Positions 20,655-33,145 of a stretch of DNA of 64,000 nucleotides are shown here, one piece after another; the stretch's first letter is position 1, and the number at the start of each line of letters is the position of its first letter. Made by a program: the position numbers and the translations under genes. Under the pieces are notes generated by a model. The model searched no databases. It had not been told where the DNA came from and worked only from the letters and a program-made list of their open reading frames with translations. The stretch is from Dugong dugon (taxonomy: Eukaryota > Chordata > Mammalia > Sirenia > Dugongidae): assembly GCA_030035585.1 (NCBI GenBank), contig CM057462.1, positions 139,154,734-139,218,733 on the forward strand. Direction: 5' to 3'.

Positions 20655-21739
20655 ATGAATGTGCAATAGAATATCTTAACTTTTATAGCTGTAGAGTTGG
20701 AATAGTTTAAAAATTAAATCACAGTTTGATTTTTGTTGCTGAATTATATCATAATTGAGTTCATAGTCTTATCATCAAAGTTATTGAACAAGAAAGAGTG
20801 GACCTGGACAGTTAATGGGAGTGTATGAGGGGTTTGGATGGCTCAGAGTACATTTTACATCTATCTCTACGGATCTCTTTTGCCATTGGTAGCATTCATT
20901 CCTTACCTGTATGATAATGCCCTCCTTTGCTTGAAAATCCTGCAACTATTCACCCAAAGAAATGACCTTGTGGGGAGTTGCCCATCCTCCTCCGCCCCTC
21001 CCCCATTATTCTTTATTGCCTCCAGCTTGTGACTATAGTTGTATTCCAGCATGCCCCACTGGATCAATTTCAACATCAAATCTAGAAGAAAGATTCCACA
21101 TCAAAAGGATCAATATAATGTTTTCTAATTTTTAACAGTGAAACACTGAGAATATATGTGAAATGGATTCTAAAGATGCTAGATAAGGGAGAGAAGAAAA
21201 TAATTTTTGATAAAGTTAAACTTAGAGCATGGGTACCCACACCATATACTTACTCTACATCTAATGGACTATTCTGAACATCGGAGAACATTTCTCATGA
21301 TTAGATTTGTGAGTATATAGAAGCTTAGGACTCAGTGATGACCTGAAATTCACTTATTGAATGAATTTGAAATGCTAGAAATTTCTTGTTAAAATATAAG
21401 AAAAGAAACATTGGAGTGACTTTTCACTTGCAACTCATTCACCCACTCTCTAACTATGTGCCTTGAGAACATATCCTTCACTACTGCATTGAAACAAACA
21501 AACAAACACTGTGAGGTCACACAAAACTATTTGAAAGCATTGTCATGGCTATTCTCTATAGAGCTGAGATGAAAGACAACATATAAATGCCATTGAAATG
21601 GGTTCTTTGATTTTGGTGGAAATGATGGGTCCTAGAGTGACAGAGGTGATCATGGTTACCAAAATAGACACCCTAGGTAGAGTCATAATCAAAATTACAC
21701 AATCTGCTAGTATATTTGGAGATTGAGTAACAGATTATA
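20655..21739. other. Single-copy-looking flank
   Basis: Continuation of 10836-11537 beyond the L1. No gene or repeat recognised. A short (CAAA)n tract is at about 21495-21510. Confidence 0.5.
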
Positions 21740-21927
21740 AGGTCAAAAACCAAAACCAAACCCACTGACGCTGAGTCAGTTCTGACTCATAATGACCCCA
21801 TATGGTTTTGAAGGCTGTAAATTACAGAAGCAAACTACCACATCTCTCTCCTGCAAAGCTGCTGGTGGTTTTGAACCACTGACCTTTCAGTTAGAAGTTG
21901 ATTGCTTTAACCACTGTGCCACCGTTG
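21740..21927 (-). mobile_element. Afrotherian tRNA/RTE SINE, 190-bp class
   Basis: Tail GAGTCAGTTCTGACTCATAA at left; middle GGCTGTAAATTACAGAAGCA; head TTAACCACTGTGCCACC at right. It abuts the 3' end of the RTE that follows. Confidence 0.88.
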
Positions 21928-22184
21928 AAATAGATGTTGTTGTTAGGTGCCATTGAGTTGGTTCTGATTCACAGGGACCCCATGCACAACCAAACAAAAT
22001 GCTTCCCAGTTCTGTGCCAACCCCACAATCGTAAAAACTATGTTTGAGCCTTTTGTTGCAGCTACTCTGTCAATCCATGTCATTGAAGGCCTTCCTCTTT
22101 TTTGCTGATGTCCTTCTCCAGGGACTAGTCCCTCCCACTAACATGTCCAAAGTACATGAGACAAAGTCTTTTATCATTTTCACT

Positions 22185-22330
22185 TCTAAGTAGGGGCGAA
22201 TTAACCAGTAAGCAAGGTACACGTGGGCTTACATTATGCAAGATACACATGGATTTACTTGTGTTTACTTACTAATCTGTAGTGAACAATTTCACATGGG
22301 TTTCACCACATCCTTGCTATATAACCCCCA
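22185..22330. mobile_element. Fold-back element, one-arm copy
   Basis: Begins GGGGCGAATTAACCAGTAAG and runs to AATTTCACATGGGTTTCACC, matching both arms of the fold-back element at 33432-33844. The right part is short and diverged. It sits inside the RTE, so it moved after the RTE inserted. Confidence 0.65.
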
Positions 22331-22332
22331 CC

Positions 22333-22498
22333 AGAAAACCTAAACCCATTGCCTTCCAGTCAATTCTGATTCATAGTGACCCTATAGGATGGAGTAGAAC
22401 TGCCCCATGAGGTTTCCAAGGAACAGCTGTTGATTTTGAACTGCCAACCTTTCGATTAGCAGCCATAGCTCTTAACCACTGCACCACCAGGGCTCCCC
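22333..22498 (-). mobile_element. Afrotherian tRNA/RTE SINE, 155-bp class
   Basis: Tail CAGTCAATTCTGATTCATAG at left, head CTGCACCACCAGGGCTCC at right. The short class lacks a central insert. Nested in the RTE. Confidence 0.9.
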
Positions 22499-23199
22499 TT
22501 GATATACAGCAGGTTATTAATGAGTCTTTCTCCAATCCTGATGCTGTGTTCTTCTTCATATAGTACAGGTCAATTCTCAGATTATTTGCTCAGCATACAG
22601 ATTGAATAAGTATGGTGAAAGAATACAACCCTGACCCACACATTTCCTGATTTAAAAACTTGCAGTATCCCCTCGTTCTGTTTGAACAACTGCCCCTTGG
22701 TCTATGTACAGGTTCTGTAGAGCACAATTTAATGTTCTGGAATTCCCATTCTTTGAAATGTTGTCCGTAATTTGTGATGATCCACACAGTCAATGCCTTT
22801 GCATAGTCAATAAAACATAGGTAAACATCTTTCTGGTATTCTCTGCTTTAAGCCAAGACCCATCTGACATCAGCAATGATATCCTTTGGTCCATGTCCTC
22901 TTCTGCATCTAGGCTGAATTTCTGGAAGTTCCCTGATGACATACTGCTGCAACAACTTTTGAATTATCTTCAGCATAATTTTACTTGCATATGATATTTT
23001 TCAATAATGTCCATATTCTGTAGGATCACCTTTCTTTGGAATGGGCTTGAATATAGATCTCTTCCAGTCAGATGGTCAGGTAGCTGTCTTCCAAATTTCT
23101 TGAAATAGATGGGTGAGCATTTCCAGCATTGTATCCATTTGTTGAGACATCTCAATTGGTTTTCCATCAATTCCTGGAGACTTGTTTTTTGCCAATACC

Positions 23200-24160
23200 T
23201 TCATTCATCTTGGACTTCTTCTTTCAGTACCATAGGTTCTTGATCGTATGCTACCTCCTGAAATGATTGAATGTTGACCAATTCTTTTTGGTACGGTGAC
23301 TCTTTGTATTCCTTCCATCTTCTTTTGATGCTTCCTGTGTTGCTCAGTTTTTTGCCCATAGAATCCTTCAATATTGCAACTTGAGGCTTGAATTTTTTCT
23401 TCAGTTCTTTCAGCTTGAGAAATGCTGAGCATGTTCTTCCCTTTTGGTTTTCCAACTTCAGATCTTTGCACATTTCATTATAATACTTTATTTTATCTAC
23501 TTAAGCTACTCTTTGAAATCTTCTGTTCAGCTCCTTTACTTCATCATTTCTTCTGTTCACTTTAGCTACTCTACATTCAAAAGCAAGTTTCAGAGTCTTT
23601 TCTGAAGTCCATTTTGGTCTTTTTTTTTTTTTTTTTTTTTCTCTTTTCTGTCTTTTTAATGAACTTTTGCTTTCTTCATGTGTGATGTCCTTGATGTCAT
23701 CCCACAACTTGTCTGGTCTTTGGTCATTAGTGTTCAGTGCATCAAATCTACTCTTGAGATGGTCTCTAAATTCAGGTGGGACATGCTCAAGGTCATACTT
23801 TGGCTCTCATGAACTTGTTCTAATTTTCTCAGCTTCAACTTGAACTTGCATACGAGCAATTGATGGCCTGTTCCATAGTTGGCCCTTGGTCTTGTTCTGA
23901 CTGATGATATTGAGCTTCTCCATCTTCTCTTTCCACAGATGTAGTCAGTTTGATTCCTGTGTATTCCATTTGGCAAGGTCCATATGTATAGTAGCCATTT
24001 ATGTTGTTGAAAAAAGGTGTTTGCTATGAATAAGCTGTTGTTCTTGCAAAATTCTGTCACATGCTCTCCCTCTTTGTATCTATTACCATGGTCTTATTTT
24101 CCATCTACCAATCCTTTTTCTTTGTTTCAACTTTAACATTCCAGTCACCAGTAATTATCA
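23200..24160 (-). pseudogene. RTE endonuclease and linker fragments
   Basis: Several separate open stretches in different frames (24060-23734, 23707-23501, 23473-23201) read as pieces of one RTE protein. The first has an endonuclease-like end, TDYI followed later by GTGHQLL, where the family is expected to have a catalytic Asp before His and Gly is seen here. The second is a Lys-rich run caused by an intervening T tract at 23619-23640. Broken by frameshifts, not expressed as a unit. Confidence 0.7.
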
Positions 24161-24216
24161 ATGCAGAGAAAAAAAGGATAGCCTAATAAAGTCTTGCCAT
24201 AACTAAAAATACCAAA

Positions 24217-24436
24217 ATCAACCAACTAAAGTTTCTCTGAGTCAATTCTGACTTACATTAACCCCATGTGTGCAGAGTAAAACTGCTCCGTAGAGTTTTC
24301 AAGGCTATTACATTTGGAAGCAAATCACTAGGCCTGTCTCCAGAGGCCTGGCTCCAGAGGTGCCTCTACGTGTGTTTAAACTGCCAACCTTTTGACTAGT
24401 AGTGTTTAACTGTTTGCATCACCCAAGTATTCCTAA
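24217..24436 (-). mobile_element. Afrotherian tRNA/RTE SINE, 205-bp class with small internal duplication
   Basis: Tail GAGTCAATTCTGACTTACAT; head GCATCACCCAAGTATTCC. Within the middle, CCAGAGG(CCTGGCT) is repeated side by side (24340-24362), a local duplication not present in other copies. Confidence 0.85.
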
Positions 24437-25184
24437 CCAAACAATCTAGATCTGTCAAAAAGAGGGTTATTTTGGACCATGATGAGAGAGAGAGTCATGG
24501 ACATTCTTCAATTTCCAGAATTTAGTCAGTTAACAAAACCAGACTGTCTGGACAAAAAGTGAGGCATGATACACTCAGGAAAAGTCTTATAATAATATTA
24601 TAAAACTGTACTTAAATCTTCCATCTAACTTTTCCCAAACATGCACTCTTTTAATAGGGTTACTGTGTCCAGGGCTTTGGACACTGATTTTAAGCCAATG
24701 CTAATCATGGAAACCTCATTTAACTTACCTATTTGGCTATTTAGAAAGCATATTGATTTTGGAAAATGTGGCATGATTTTCATCAGCTTATTCAGATAGT
24801 GATTCTAATTTTCTGTTGCTGTTCCGGATGGTATCTCTTTACTGGAACAAATTAACACAATCTGCAGCATCTACTATACAATTCTTGCTTTTTATCTATT
24901 CAATATGCAGAGAAAAGCAGAAGCAGTTTTCTTTTACCTTACAGGGAGACCAAAAGATTGTCCTTGTCTTGTCTCAGTGCCATGTTAACTCTTTAGACTC
25001 ATGACACATGTAGTCTGCAGGGAATCTGATTTTCTCCCTGTTTCACAGGACATCACGTATTTTGTATTGATGCCAGCACATTGAAAGGGCTAGGGGAGCA
25101 GGAGTATCAGGTGTCCTACTGTCTTAGTGTGCAGTGCCAGAGGGAGACAGATAATTGCACAAAAATACGGGAGCCTCCAACTCT
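24437..25184. other. Single-copy-looking sequence
   Basis: Short (GA)n run at about 24486-24494. No gene recognised. Confidence 0.5.
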
Positions 25185-25535
25185 ATTTTCTTTCTTTTTC
25201 AAACAGCTTTATTCAGGTATAATTCACATACCATGTAATTCACCCTTTTAAAGTGTACAATTTAAGAGTTTTAATATATTCACAAACTTGTACAATCATC
25301 GCCACAGTTAATTTTAGAACATTTTTATCACCTCAAAAAGAAACCCATAACTTATTCCCCACCTCTCCTCTTGCCCTAAGCAATCACTAATCCATTTTCT
25401 GACTCTACAGATTTCTCTATTCTGGACTTTCATATGAATGGAATCATACAGTGGGTGGGTTCCATTTGCCTTAAAGGGATCTGCTATTAAGGGATCTGCC
25501 AAGATATTCCCTTCAAAGTGAAAGACACGCTGCAC
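25185..25535 (-). mobile_element. Ancient L1 3' UTR fragment
   Basis: Text such as TTATTCAGGTATAATTCACA, then CCCTTTTAAAGTGTACAATT, then ATGAATGGAATCATACAGTG is typical of the 3' UTR of old mammalian L1 families, here in reverse orientation. Confidence 0.8.
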
Positions 25536-25599
25536 ATTTTACATGCCTTACTACCACTTTAAAAAAAAAAAAAGGCACAAGTTTGGTGGGCCTATTTGA

Positions 25600-27500
25600 A
25601 TATTGGAGAAATGCATGTCATATTTGGGAGTGAGGCTCTGAATAATTCACCTTATCATCAAAAAACTGCCAAATCTGAGAGGGACCCAGATCAAGGGAAG
25701 GCTCTTGCTTGACTCAGGCCACAATGTAATTTATTCTACCACTTAGTTCTTATGATTTAGCGGATACAATGGTATTCAAAGTATCTGTGGCAGATTGGAT
25801 TGCCTGTGGAAATCACTGTTAGGAAAATTACAGCAGAGACACCTAGAGTTTTAGAGTAAAGCTATGTCTTCTTTGACAAATAACTTTTTGTTAATGGGTC
25901 TTGGTGGAGTTTAAATAGCTGATCATGTGCCTGCCATGACTGAGCTGCTCATTATCATGAACTTGGATAAGCTGGCTATCCAATTCACCAAGAAGAAAAA
26001 TTAGGTAAGACCAGCAGCTCTTTATTATCAAGTGGAAGTGGTATATACGTAGGGCAAAAATATAGTTTAACATCCGATCCAGGACACTTTTGAGAGTAAA
26101 AGAGACACTGCTAACAATTATACTGGGATAACTGGAATAAACTAGTACTTTCTCAGGCAAACAAAGAATACTGTATATTTGAACACGATGTGAAGTAAAT
26201 CCCATTAGTATGTGGCTTACATTTTTAGCACGTATTCTCCCACTTGGCTGCCACTTCTCTATCATCCTGGCCGGTGATCTTTGTTCCTTATGGTTTTTGA
26301 CTGAAAAGAACAAAAAATTAAAGGTAGATTCGTTAATACTATGCTGGTACCAGCTGAACGTGTGTTGTTGCAACATTTTAGCCTCACTTTGAGGTGGCTC
26401 TGAGGTCTTGCAGGAAGAAAAATCTGCTAAGTGTGTAACAGGCTGACTAGTATGCCTCAGGTTCATTCTGTCTAGAAGAGATGCTTGAGGTATGCATTTA
26501 CAATGCTTCATGGGAGGTCCTAATTATTTGGCTAGATAAGCCAGGGGCTTTGAATGGATAAAACGGAAGTGTTTGTGAAAAGAAGATCTGGGAGAAAATT
26601 ATGTGGATGATTCTTTCAGAATAGATAGTGTGAGAATATCTGAATATGAAGAAAAGCCCCCCGTTAATGAGGACACTCTTGATAATCAGGTATGCAGGAT
26701 GACCATTTGTCCCCAGCCTTTTCCCAGATGCACCCGTGCTTGCTCAATGAGCGATTAAATAAAGTGGTCGTGGTGGCAAAGTCATGAGCTCAGAAGCTCC
26801 TAAAGCTTCTTTACTAACATCACTATCGAGTGGTCAATTTTCTAGTAGCAGCCAACAATCTTGTACTCACGGAAGCTGATTGCTAAATATTTAGGAATTT
26901 TGTGAGTCAGTTGTTAAACTATTGGTTCTTCAAATAAGCTATGTTGATACTATTACACCATGAACACACTGGCAAATGCCACCAATCAGGTCTTTTTAAA
27001 TTTTTTTCTCAGTTTTGAGGGCCGGGTTACCAGCATACCACTGTTAATCTACGGTGACCAGCCAGCTAACTAGAGCCTGGGGAATGAACTGGACCCTTTG
27101 ATCATACACCAAAAAAAAACAAACAAACAACCAAGCCTGTTACATTTCATAGCAACTCTGTAGGACAGAGTAGAACTGTCTCATAGGGTTTCCAAGGAGC
27201 AGCTGGTGGATATGAACTGCTGACCTTTTGGTTAGCAGCTGTAGCTCTTAACCACTGCCACAGAGTGGGCAGTTAACAGTTCTATTGGAATTTATTCTGA
27301 ATTTGGGTTTGTCTTTCCTGCACATCATGCTTCTGCCAACAACAATTTCTGTGATGATCAATATTTTATTCACTGACATATTATCCCACACAGCATTGCT
27401 TCTGATCATGGAATTCATTTTGCAGTGGTATTCAGTAGTCTTATTATATGTCCTATAACTCAGAAACAGTTTGCTTATGAAAGACTCAACATGATGTGAA
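25600..27500 (+). mobile_element. Decayed ERVL-type pol remnant (RNase H / integrase part)
   Basis: Plus-strand sequence recognisable as an ERVL-family endogenous retrovirus pol. AAGTGGAAGTGGTATATACG (26030-26049) lies in the connection/RNase H region, and the integrase region appears at about 26770-27440 (for example GGGTTTGTCTTTCCTGCACA and CACACAGCATTGCTTCTGAT). Stops and indels are frequent and a SINE interrupts it at 27110. ERVL elements lack env and are very old in placental mammals. No LTR was found at either side. The left limit is uncertain. Confidence 0.7.
27110..27264 (-). mobile_element. Afrotherian tRNA/RTE SINE, 155-bp class, in ERVL remnant
   Basis: A run and (AAAC)n at 27110-27130 form the tail. 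ACAGAGTAGAACTGTCTCAT and head CTTAACCACTGCCAC follow. It splits the ERVL integrase region. Confidence 0.88.
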
Positions 27501-27704
27501 CTTTAGAGATAACACCTAGCAAGTCTGGGTGCTATTCTATAGAATATGGCATATTCTGGAAAAGTAACCAGTTTATGTTGTTCTTTCCCCTGCAGCCAAA
27601 TACACAGGTCAGGAAAACAAGATGTTGAAGAGGAAGTAGCATTTCTCACAATTATACCTAAAATGGCTCACTTCAAAATTTTGCTTCTTGTCTTTAGGAC
27701 TTTT

Positions 27705-28215
27705 AGTTTTGTTTGTTATAGCAGCTATCTGTTGCTATGTAACAAATGAAGCCAACACTTAGTGGCTTAAAAGAAGAAACATTTATTATTCACTAAGTTT
27801 CACAAATTTAGGAGTGACATATATAGGTGGCTCTTGCTCAGGCTTTCTCGTGGGGTTGCAGTCAAGCTATTGACCAGGGCTGTAGTCAACTGAAGGCTCA
27901 ACCAGAGGAGGCTCAGCTTCCAAGCTGACTCACATGGTTGTTGGCAGACATCAGGTCCCTGCTGTTGCGTAGAAACCTCAGTTCCTTACTACTTGGGCCT
28001 CTCTGTAGGCAGCCCAGTTTCCTCATGACATGGCATCTGGCTTCCCTCAGAGTGGAGGATTCAAGAAAAAGAGATCCTAAGGCAGAACTCACAGCTTTTT
28101 ATAACCTAATCTCAGAAGTAACCTGCCATAGTTCTGCCATATTCTATTGTCATATGGACCAACCTGGGACAATGTGGGAGGGGGCCACACAAGGACGTTA
28201 ATATCAAGAAGCAGG
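27705..28215 (-). mobile_element. Ancient LTR-like interspersed repeat
   Basis: Starts TTGCTATGTAACAAATGAAG and continues AGTGGCTTAAAAGAAGAAAC; the 3' part has TTCTGCCATATTCTATTGTC. The pattern is common to old mammalian LTR-type repeats read in reverse. Exact family not assigned. Confidence 0.6.
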
Positions 28216-28701
28216 GATTATTGGGAGCTATCTTGTAGGCTGAATACCTCACTTGGTTATACATCTTGATACTTAAAGGAAGAAGGCTGTAATCATGGTA
28301 TACAAAAAGGGTGAAAGCTGAGACTGCCAATTGGCCATTTAGTGCTTCACAAGTGACTAGATTAGCAGACAAAAGAGGAGTTATTGTATTGACTAGGGTA
28401 AATAATCCTGATTATTAAGAGGAAATACTGTTGTTACACAATTGGGGTTAGAGAAAAGTTTATTTCAAATCCACTGGATCCCTGGAGTGCCTTCTAGCTC
28501 TGTCACATCACATGGTAAAAGTTCATTGAAAAGTAGAGCAAAATCACCAAAGTCTTAAACTCTATGGGTATAAAACTTTGATTCCCACATCAGGTGAAAA
28601 GAAATCCAACTACCTGAGGTTCTGGCTGAGAGCAAAGAAAAATTACTTTGTAAATAGCAATATAGCCTCATGACTAATATAGTGCTACTTTCGTCCTTGC
28701 T
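28216..28701. other. Single-copy-looking sequence
   Basis: Nothing recognised. Confidence 0.5.
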
Positions 28702-28905
28702 ATTAATCCACTGCCATCAAGTCAATTTAGACTCCTAGAGACCCTATAGGACAGAGTAGAAATCCCCTATTGGGTTTCCAAGGATGTAATCCTTACAAAA
28801 GCTGACTGCCACATCTTTCTCTAGCAGAGCAGCTGATGGGTTCTAATTGCTACCTTTCGGTTAGCAGCCCAGCACTTAACTGCTGACCACCAGGGCTCCT
28901 TCCTT
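28702..28905 (-). mobile_element. Afrotherian tRNA/RTE SINE, 190-bp class
   Basis: Tail CCATCAAGTCAATTTAGACT; middle GATGTAATCCTTACAAAAGC; head GACCACCAGGGCTCC. Diverged. Confidence 0.85.
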
Positions 28906-29267
28906 GCTATTATCATGAATATATTTATATGTTTTAACTAATTTAACTCTAATTCTCTCTGTGGTTCCCTTATTAGTTTTTATAGGGTTCATTACTAGGG
29001 ATGATTGATTTCTCAACTTCACCCATTTGTTACAGACTATTGGGTGTGGATTTGGAGATGAATGGAGTAGCCAATGACTTTGTGGAGTGTCCCCCTTTCA
29101 GAGAGACAGTGAATGCATTTCATTTTAAAAAAGAATAGTCATATTACATTATAAATAAACATTTTTTTTTGTGGTTGTCACTGCTTGGAATGTTAGGCAT
29201 GGGAGAATGTATTATATTGATGATAAGCAGAGATGATAGTGAATATTTATCTTATTTGTGGTCTTTC
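28906..29267. other. Single-copy-looking sequence
   Basis: AT-rich; T run at 29161-29170. Nothing else recognised. Confidence 0.5.
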
Positions 29268-29618
29268 TTTTGTTGCTGTTATCTCCCAGTGAGTTGACCC
29301 CCAACCCACGATGACCCCATGCACAACAGAACAAAATGCTTCCCAGTCCTGTACCATTCCCATGATTGCTGTGGATCAGACAGTTGTGATCCATGGGGTT
29401 TTCATTGGCTGATTCTCAAAAGTAGATCTCCAGGCATTTCTCCTTAGTCAGTTTTAGTCTGGAAGCTCTGCTGAAACCTGTTCAGTATTATAGCAGCATG
29501 CAAGCCACCACTGACAGATGGGTAGTGGCTGTGCATGAGGTGCATTGGCTGGGAATAGAACCTGAGTCTCCTGCATGGAAGGTGAAAATTCTACCTCTGA
29601 ACCATAAATACCTCTATA
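29268..29618 (-). mobile_element. Long AfroSINE with tRNA-Gly-like head
   Basis: 350 bases in reverse. The right end, read on the minus strand, is a tRNA-derived promoter with box A-like GGTAGAATTTTCACC and box B-like GGTTCTATTCC, followed by CAGCCAATGCACC, closest to tRNA-Gly. The left end is the RTE tail with GTTGCTGTTATCTCCCAGTG. The middle is shared with 10490-10835 and 36953-37312. Confidence 0.85.
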
Positions 29619-31963
29619 GTCTTCCTAGCACCTCTGACTACCCCTCCTAAAATCTCTCACCTTATGCTATATCATTTTCAGGTAGAAGACAGAAGATGCC
29701 TTCCTAATTTCCACTGAAGCTAGAATGCAAGTTGGAGGGAACCCATTGGAGACTCAGTTCAGAAGAGAGTGACGTGAGGAAGTTACACCATAGAGACTCA
29801 TTTCCTGTGAGGGTGGGGAGACAAGGAGCTTTCAGAGTTCACAGAAGCAAGACATTTTAGGAGTACGGTCCCTGGGTGGGCAGTGCAGACTCTAGGGCTA
29901 TGGTAGTGGCAATGGGACCTTTACTGGAGCATTCTATTTCAGTGTAATCAGAATATTCTTCTTGGTAAGACAGATATCTCCAGCCTTAGTGAGATTTAAT
30001 GAGCTACTCACGTCCTTTAACACGTTCTTTTTATGCATAAATTGGATGGAATGGGCTCTGTTGTTTCCAGCTAGAAAAACTGTTGTTGATACATGGGTAT
30101 TTGAGGTAACCAAATTGGGGAAGATGGAGACTAGTCTGCTCAGCCATTATAGGATAAATTACTATTTTTTTAAACAACCTAGTCAGTGTTAAAAAGATTG
30201 AGCAATATCACCAAGGTCTCAATTAATTCAATCAGAATTGTTTTTTCCTCAGCAAGAAGGTATAACAGTCTGCTCCAGTTTTAGAAAATCTCATACACAA
30301 AGTCTAACTTTACATAACAGATATATTAAAAGACCTTTTTTCAATTTATCAAAGGATTAACTATGTAAAAGGATTTACTATATGTTTTACTTAACTAGCC
30401 AATTCTTCAGTTATTTACTACATTGTAACTTATTTTAATATTCCATCTTTAAAGACCCTTTCAAGACCATATTTACTATATAAATAGAGGTTTGCTTTTA
30501 TTTAAGTATGAAAATTTCCATGCTGTGGGAAGTTGTGAAATTACTAGTCCCTGCAGGCCAACAAAGGATTCCAACTTGCATTTTCAAAATTGGAATGCTT
30601 TTTCTATATCATCCTTATGAAGAATATATGCTATTGAGAAATAAGTTTATTATGTAGGGTTGTTAAATGAAGACTATAAAATACATATCTAACTAAAAAA
30701 TTCAACACTACAGAATAGTATGCCATCCAGTTCATGAATGTTTTTTGTGTTAAGTTAAATAGCTATTGATTTTGTAGAGTGACCTTAATCCACTTTGTAG
30801 CTATTATTTTCGGTTGTGAATGAAAAATAAATTTTTTTAGGGTCTAAAGATACTATACAGTTGGGTTTTGGCAATAATAGTGCAAAGACTATGCCTGCAT
30901 TATGTGTGTGTGCGTGTGTGTGCACACATGCTCGTGTATGCTTACATATATACTATACCGCACTACACTTACAGATACCTCTAAATCCCTACTGGGTTCA
31001 CAAGTTCACAGCGGATGTGGAACACCTATTAGACATTTAAGAGCATCATAAAAAGACTATCTCTGGAGATTGTGTTTATGCTTGGAATAGATCTCCTCCC
31101 GGGAAAGTTGAAAGCCCATTAAAAGGATTTGATCTCAGCTTTTGTGTGTTGTTTCTTTTCCTACTAGAGAGCTGTTCTTACAGCTGGGATGTAGTCAGTT
31201 GTCTCTTCAATTACTGGGGATTAGATTTTATAACAATGACAGGAACGCAACTTGGCCACTGATACTTAACATGACAATATAGATGCAGAGATTTCACAAT
31301 TAAAAAAAAAAAAAAGATTTAGCTTATCCTGCTACCCAGGATAGCTGAAATTTAAGTCTGAGCTACATCTTTTTAAAGCTGTCCAGAGAGGTACTAGATT
31401 TCAGTTTATGTAATAAGCTGGCTATCTCAATTCTGTCATCCAAGCAAAGCACTGGGTTCTTTTACAGCCCAGGACTTTTTTTTTTCATAAATGAGAATCT
31501 CATGAAATATTGACTCATATATTTGTAGGCTACACTTTATAGAGATTTATCATATATGAACAGCAACGGTAAATATCTTATTCAATATTTTTAAATTATT
31601 AGCATTCCCAATACTTCTTGAATCATCAAAATTCTGACCCTAAAATCCCCTTTTCTCAACTAATAATTTCTTTAACAGTTTTAATGAATTAGCTTCCATA
31701 AAGTAACCAAAGGTCAGTGAAAAAGCTTTAAGGAAGAGTTGAAGCACACAAATACTGAGTTTCATTTGTGAGGAGAAATTAGAATTAAGTTTGTCAAACA
31801 TTTTTAATTTGATTTTGGTGATAGCAAAAGCTGAATGCCTATGAAGATCAGTGGTTTTTCCCTTTTGACTTAGTCAAAGAACAAGCTGCTTCAACTGATT
31901 GATTACACACTTTCCTCAGTGGTAGCTACAGTCTGTAGATATAGATATGGCTACAGTCACTAC
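29619..31963. other. 2.3 kb without a gene or clear repeat
   Basis: AT-rich. A (TG)n microsatellite lies at 30904-30921, an A13 run at about 31302-31315 and a T run at 31479-31486. An open frame of 76 codons at 29962-30192 has no recognisable domain. Confidence 0.5.
30904..30940. repeat. (TG)n/(TGTGCG) microsatellite
   Basis: Alternating purine-pyrimidine tract, interrupted by CG and CA, with Z-DNA-forming composition. Confidence 0.85.
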
Positions 31964-32160
31964 CAAGGGAGTGGCACAAATGGTTAAGCATTTGACTACT
32001 GACTGAAAGTCTGGAGGTTTGATCTCACCCAAAAGCAACTTGGAAGAAAGGCCTGGCAATCTTCTGAAAGGTCACAGCCACTGAAAACCCCAGGAGTGTA
32101 GTTCTACTCTGTGCTCATGGGGTCACCATGAGTGGGAATTGGTGGATAGCAACTGTGTTT
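31964..32160 (+). mobile_element. Afrotherian tRNA/RTE SINE, 205-bp class
   Basis: Head AGTGGCACAAATGGTTAAGC; middle GAAAGGCCTGGCAATCTTCT; tail GGTCACCATGAGTGGGAATT then a T run (32158-32175). Confidence 0.88.
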
Positions 32161-32175
32161 TTTTTTTTTTTTTTT

Positions 32176-32659
32176 GGTTTTTTACCATAACTACCACCTC
32201 AGATAATCCTAGCAGATTTATGCCATTTTTATCTTTCCTTCAGATGCTCCAAGATGTAATTCATTTCATCTGCCCCCTGATGTTTCCATGAATAAAATGC
32301 CCTAGGTTTTCTCAGTGGTACAAACTGCCTGTATATCTGCTTTGGACTCTATTCACAGACCTCTGGGTAATCTCCATGTGGACTTCTGCTTGAAGGAGAA
32401 TGATGTCAAAATTTCCTGGGTTGAGGGTAAGGCTGAAAGCTACTTTATCCCTCAGGCTCTTGATCATGGCTTATTTCTGTTGGTGTTAGATCTACTGATA
32501 TGATCACCCTCCCTACACCCCCTGCTTTCTGTATGTCTGTCTATATTTCCAAATATCTGCCAAATACTGCCCATTTTACTTTATGATTTTTTTCTTTTTT
32601 TGGATATGGCTCTTCCTTCTCATATACTCATAGATTACTCCTCACTGATGTCTCAGTCT
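32176..32659. other. Single-copy-looking sequence
   Basis: A 62-codon open frame at 32315-32503 has no domain. Possibly the start of the L2 that follows. Confidence 0.45.
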
Positions 32660-33145
32660 CATCTTGAGCCCTTCAAATCATGTCATATTTGTGTTAAAAA
32701 TCCGCAAAGATTGCTATTATCTACTGGATCAAGGGTAGACTTAACATTCATGTTCTCCATAACCTGATCTGTTAACTACTCTACTCTAGCTTTACTACTT
32801 GTACTTTCCCCAGAGACATTATGATATTTCATGCCCTTGGACCTTTGCTTGGCTTATTCTCTCTCCTTAAATTCTTCTATTTTACTTTTGTAGTTTCTAT
32901 CCTTCCCTTTAAGATATAGCTTAGGTAATATACTTTCCAGCATACCTCCTCTGGAGCCCCAGACTCCATTAAGCACCCCTCCTTTGGGCTCCCATTGAAT
33001 CCCATATTTAGCCTTATCATCGCATTATATTGATATTGTAATTTATATGTCTCTCTTGCCCTGTACCTCTTCCTCTTCTCTATTTCTGAACCATGTCTGA
33101 CTCAAGGTAGATGTTCAATAAATGTTTACCAAAGTGAATTAAACT
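32660..33145 (+). mobile_element. L2 LINE 3' end
   Basis: L2 text in order: CCCTTTAAGATATAGCTTAG, a CCTCC stretch, GCCCTGTACC, and the end TTCAATAAATGTTTACCAAA. Confidence 0.75.

Larger units (their letters stand above)
21930..24160 (-). mobile_element. RTE-class LINE, about 1.9 kb without nested insertions
   Basis: Minus-strand RTE overlapping in content with the copy at 8140-9386 and extending further 5' into the endonuclease domain. The 3' end with (TTG)n is near 21935, and 22000-22160 matches 9130-9200 in reverse. 22165-22500 is a later insertion (fold-back fragment plus SINE). Beyond it, 22500-23200 corresponds to the reverse transcriptase and 23200-24160 to linker and endonuclease. Many stops and shifts make it inactive. 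Confidence 0.9.

Noticed and set aside
29540-29618. tRNA-Gly-like sequence as a tRNA gene
   Set aside because: It is the head of a SINE with a diverged acceptor stem; the element continues into the SINE body and RTE tail.
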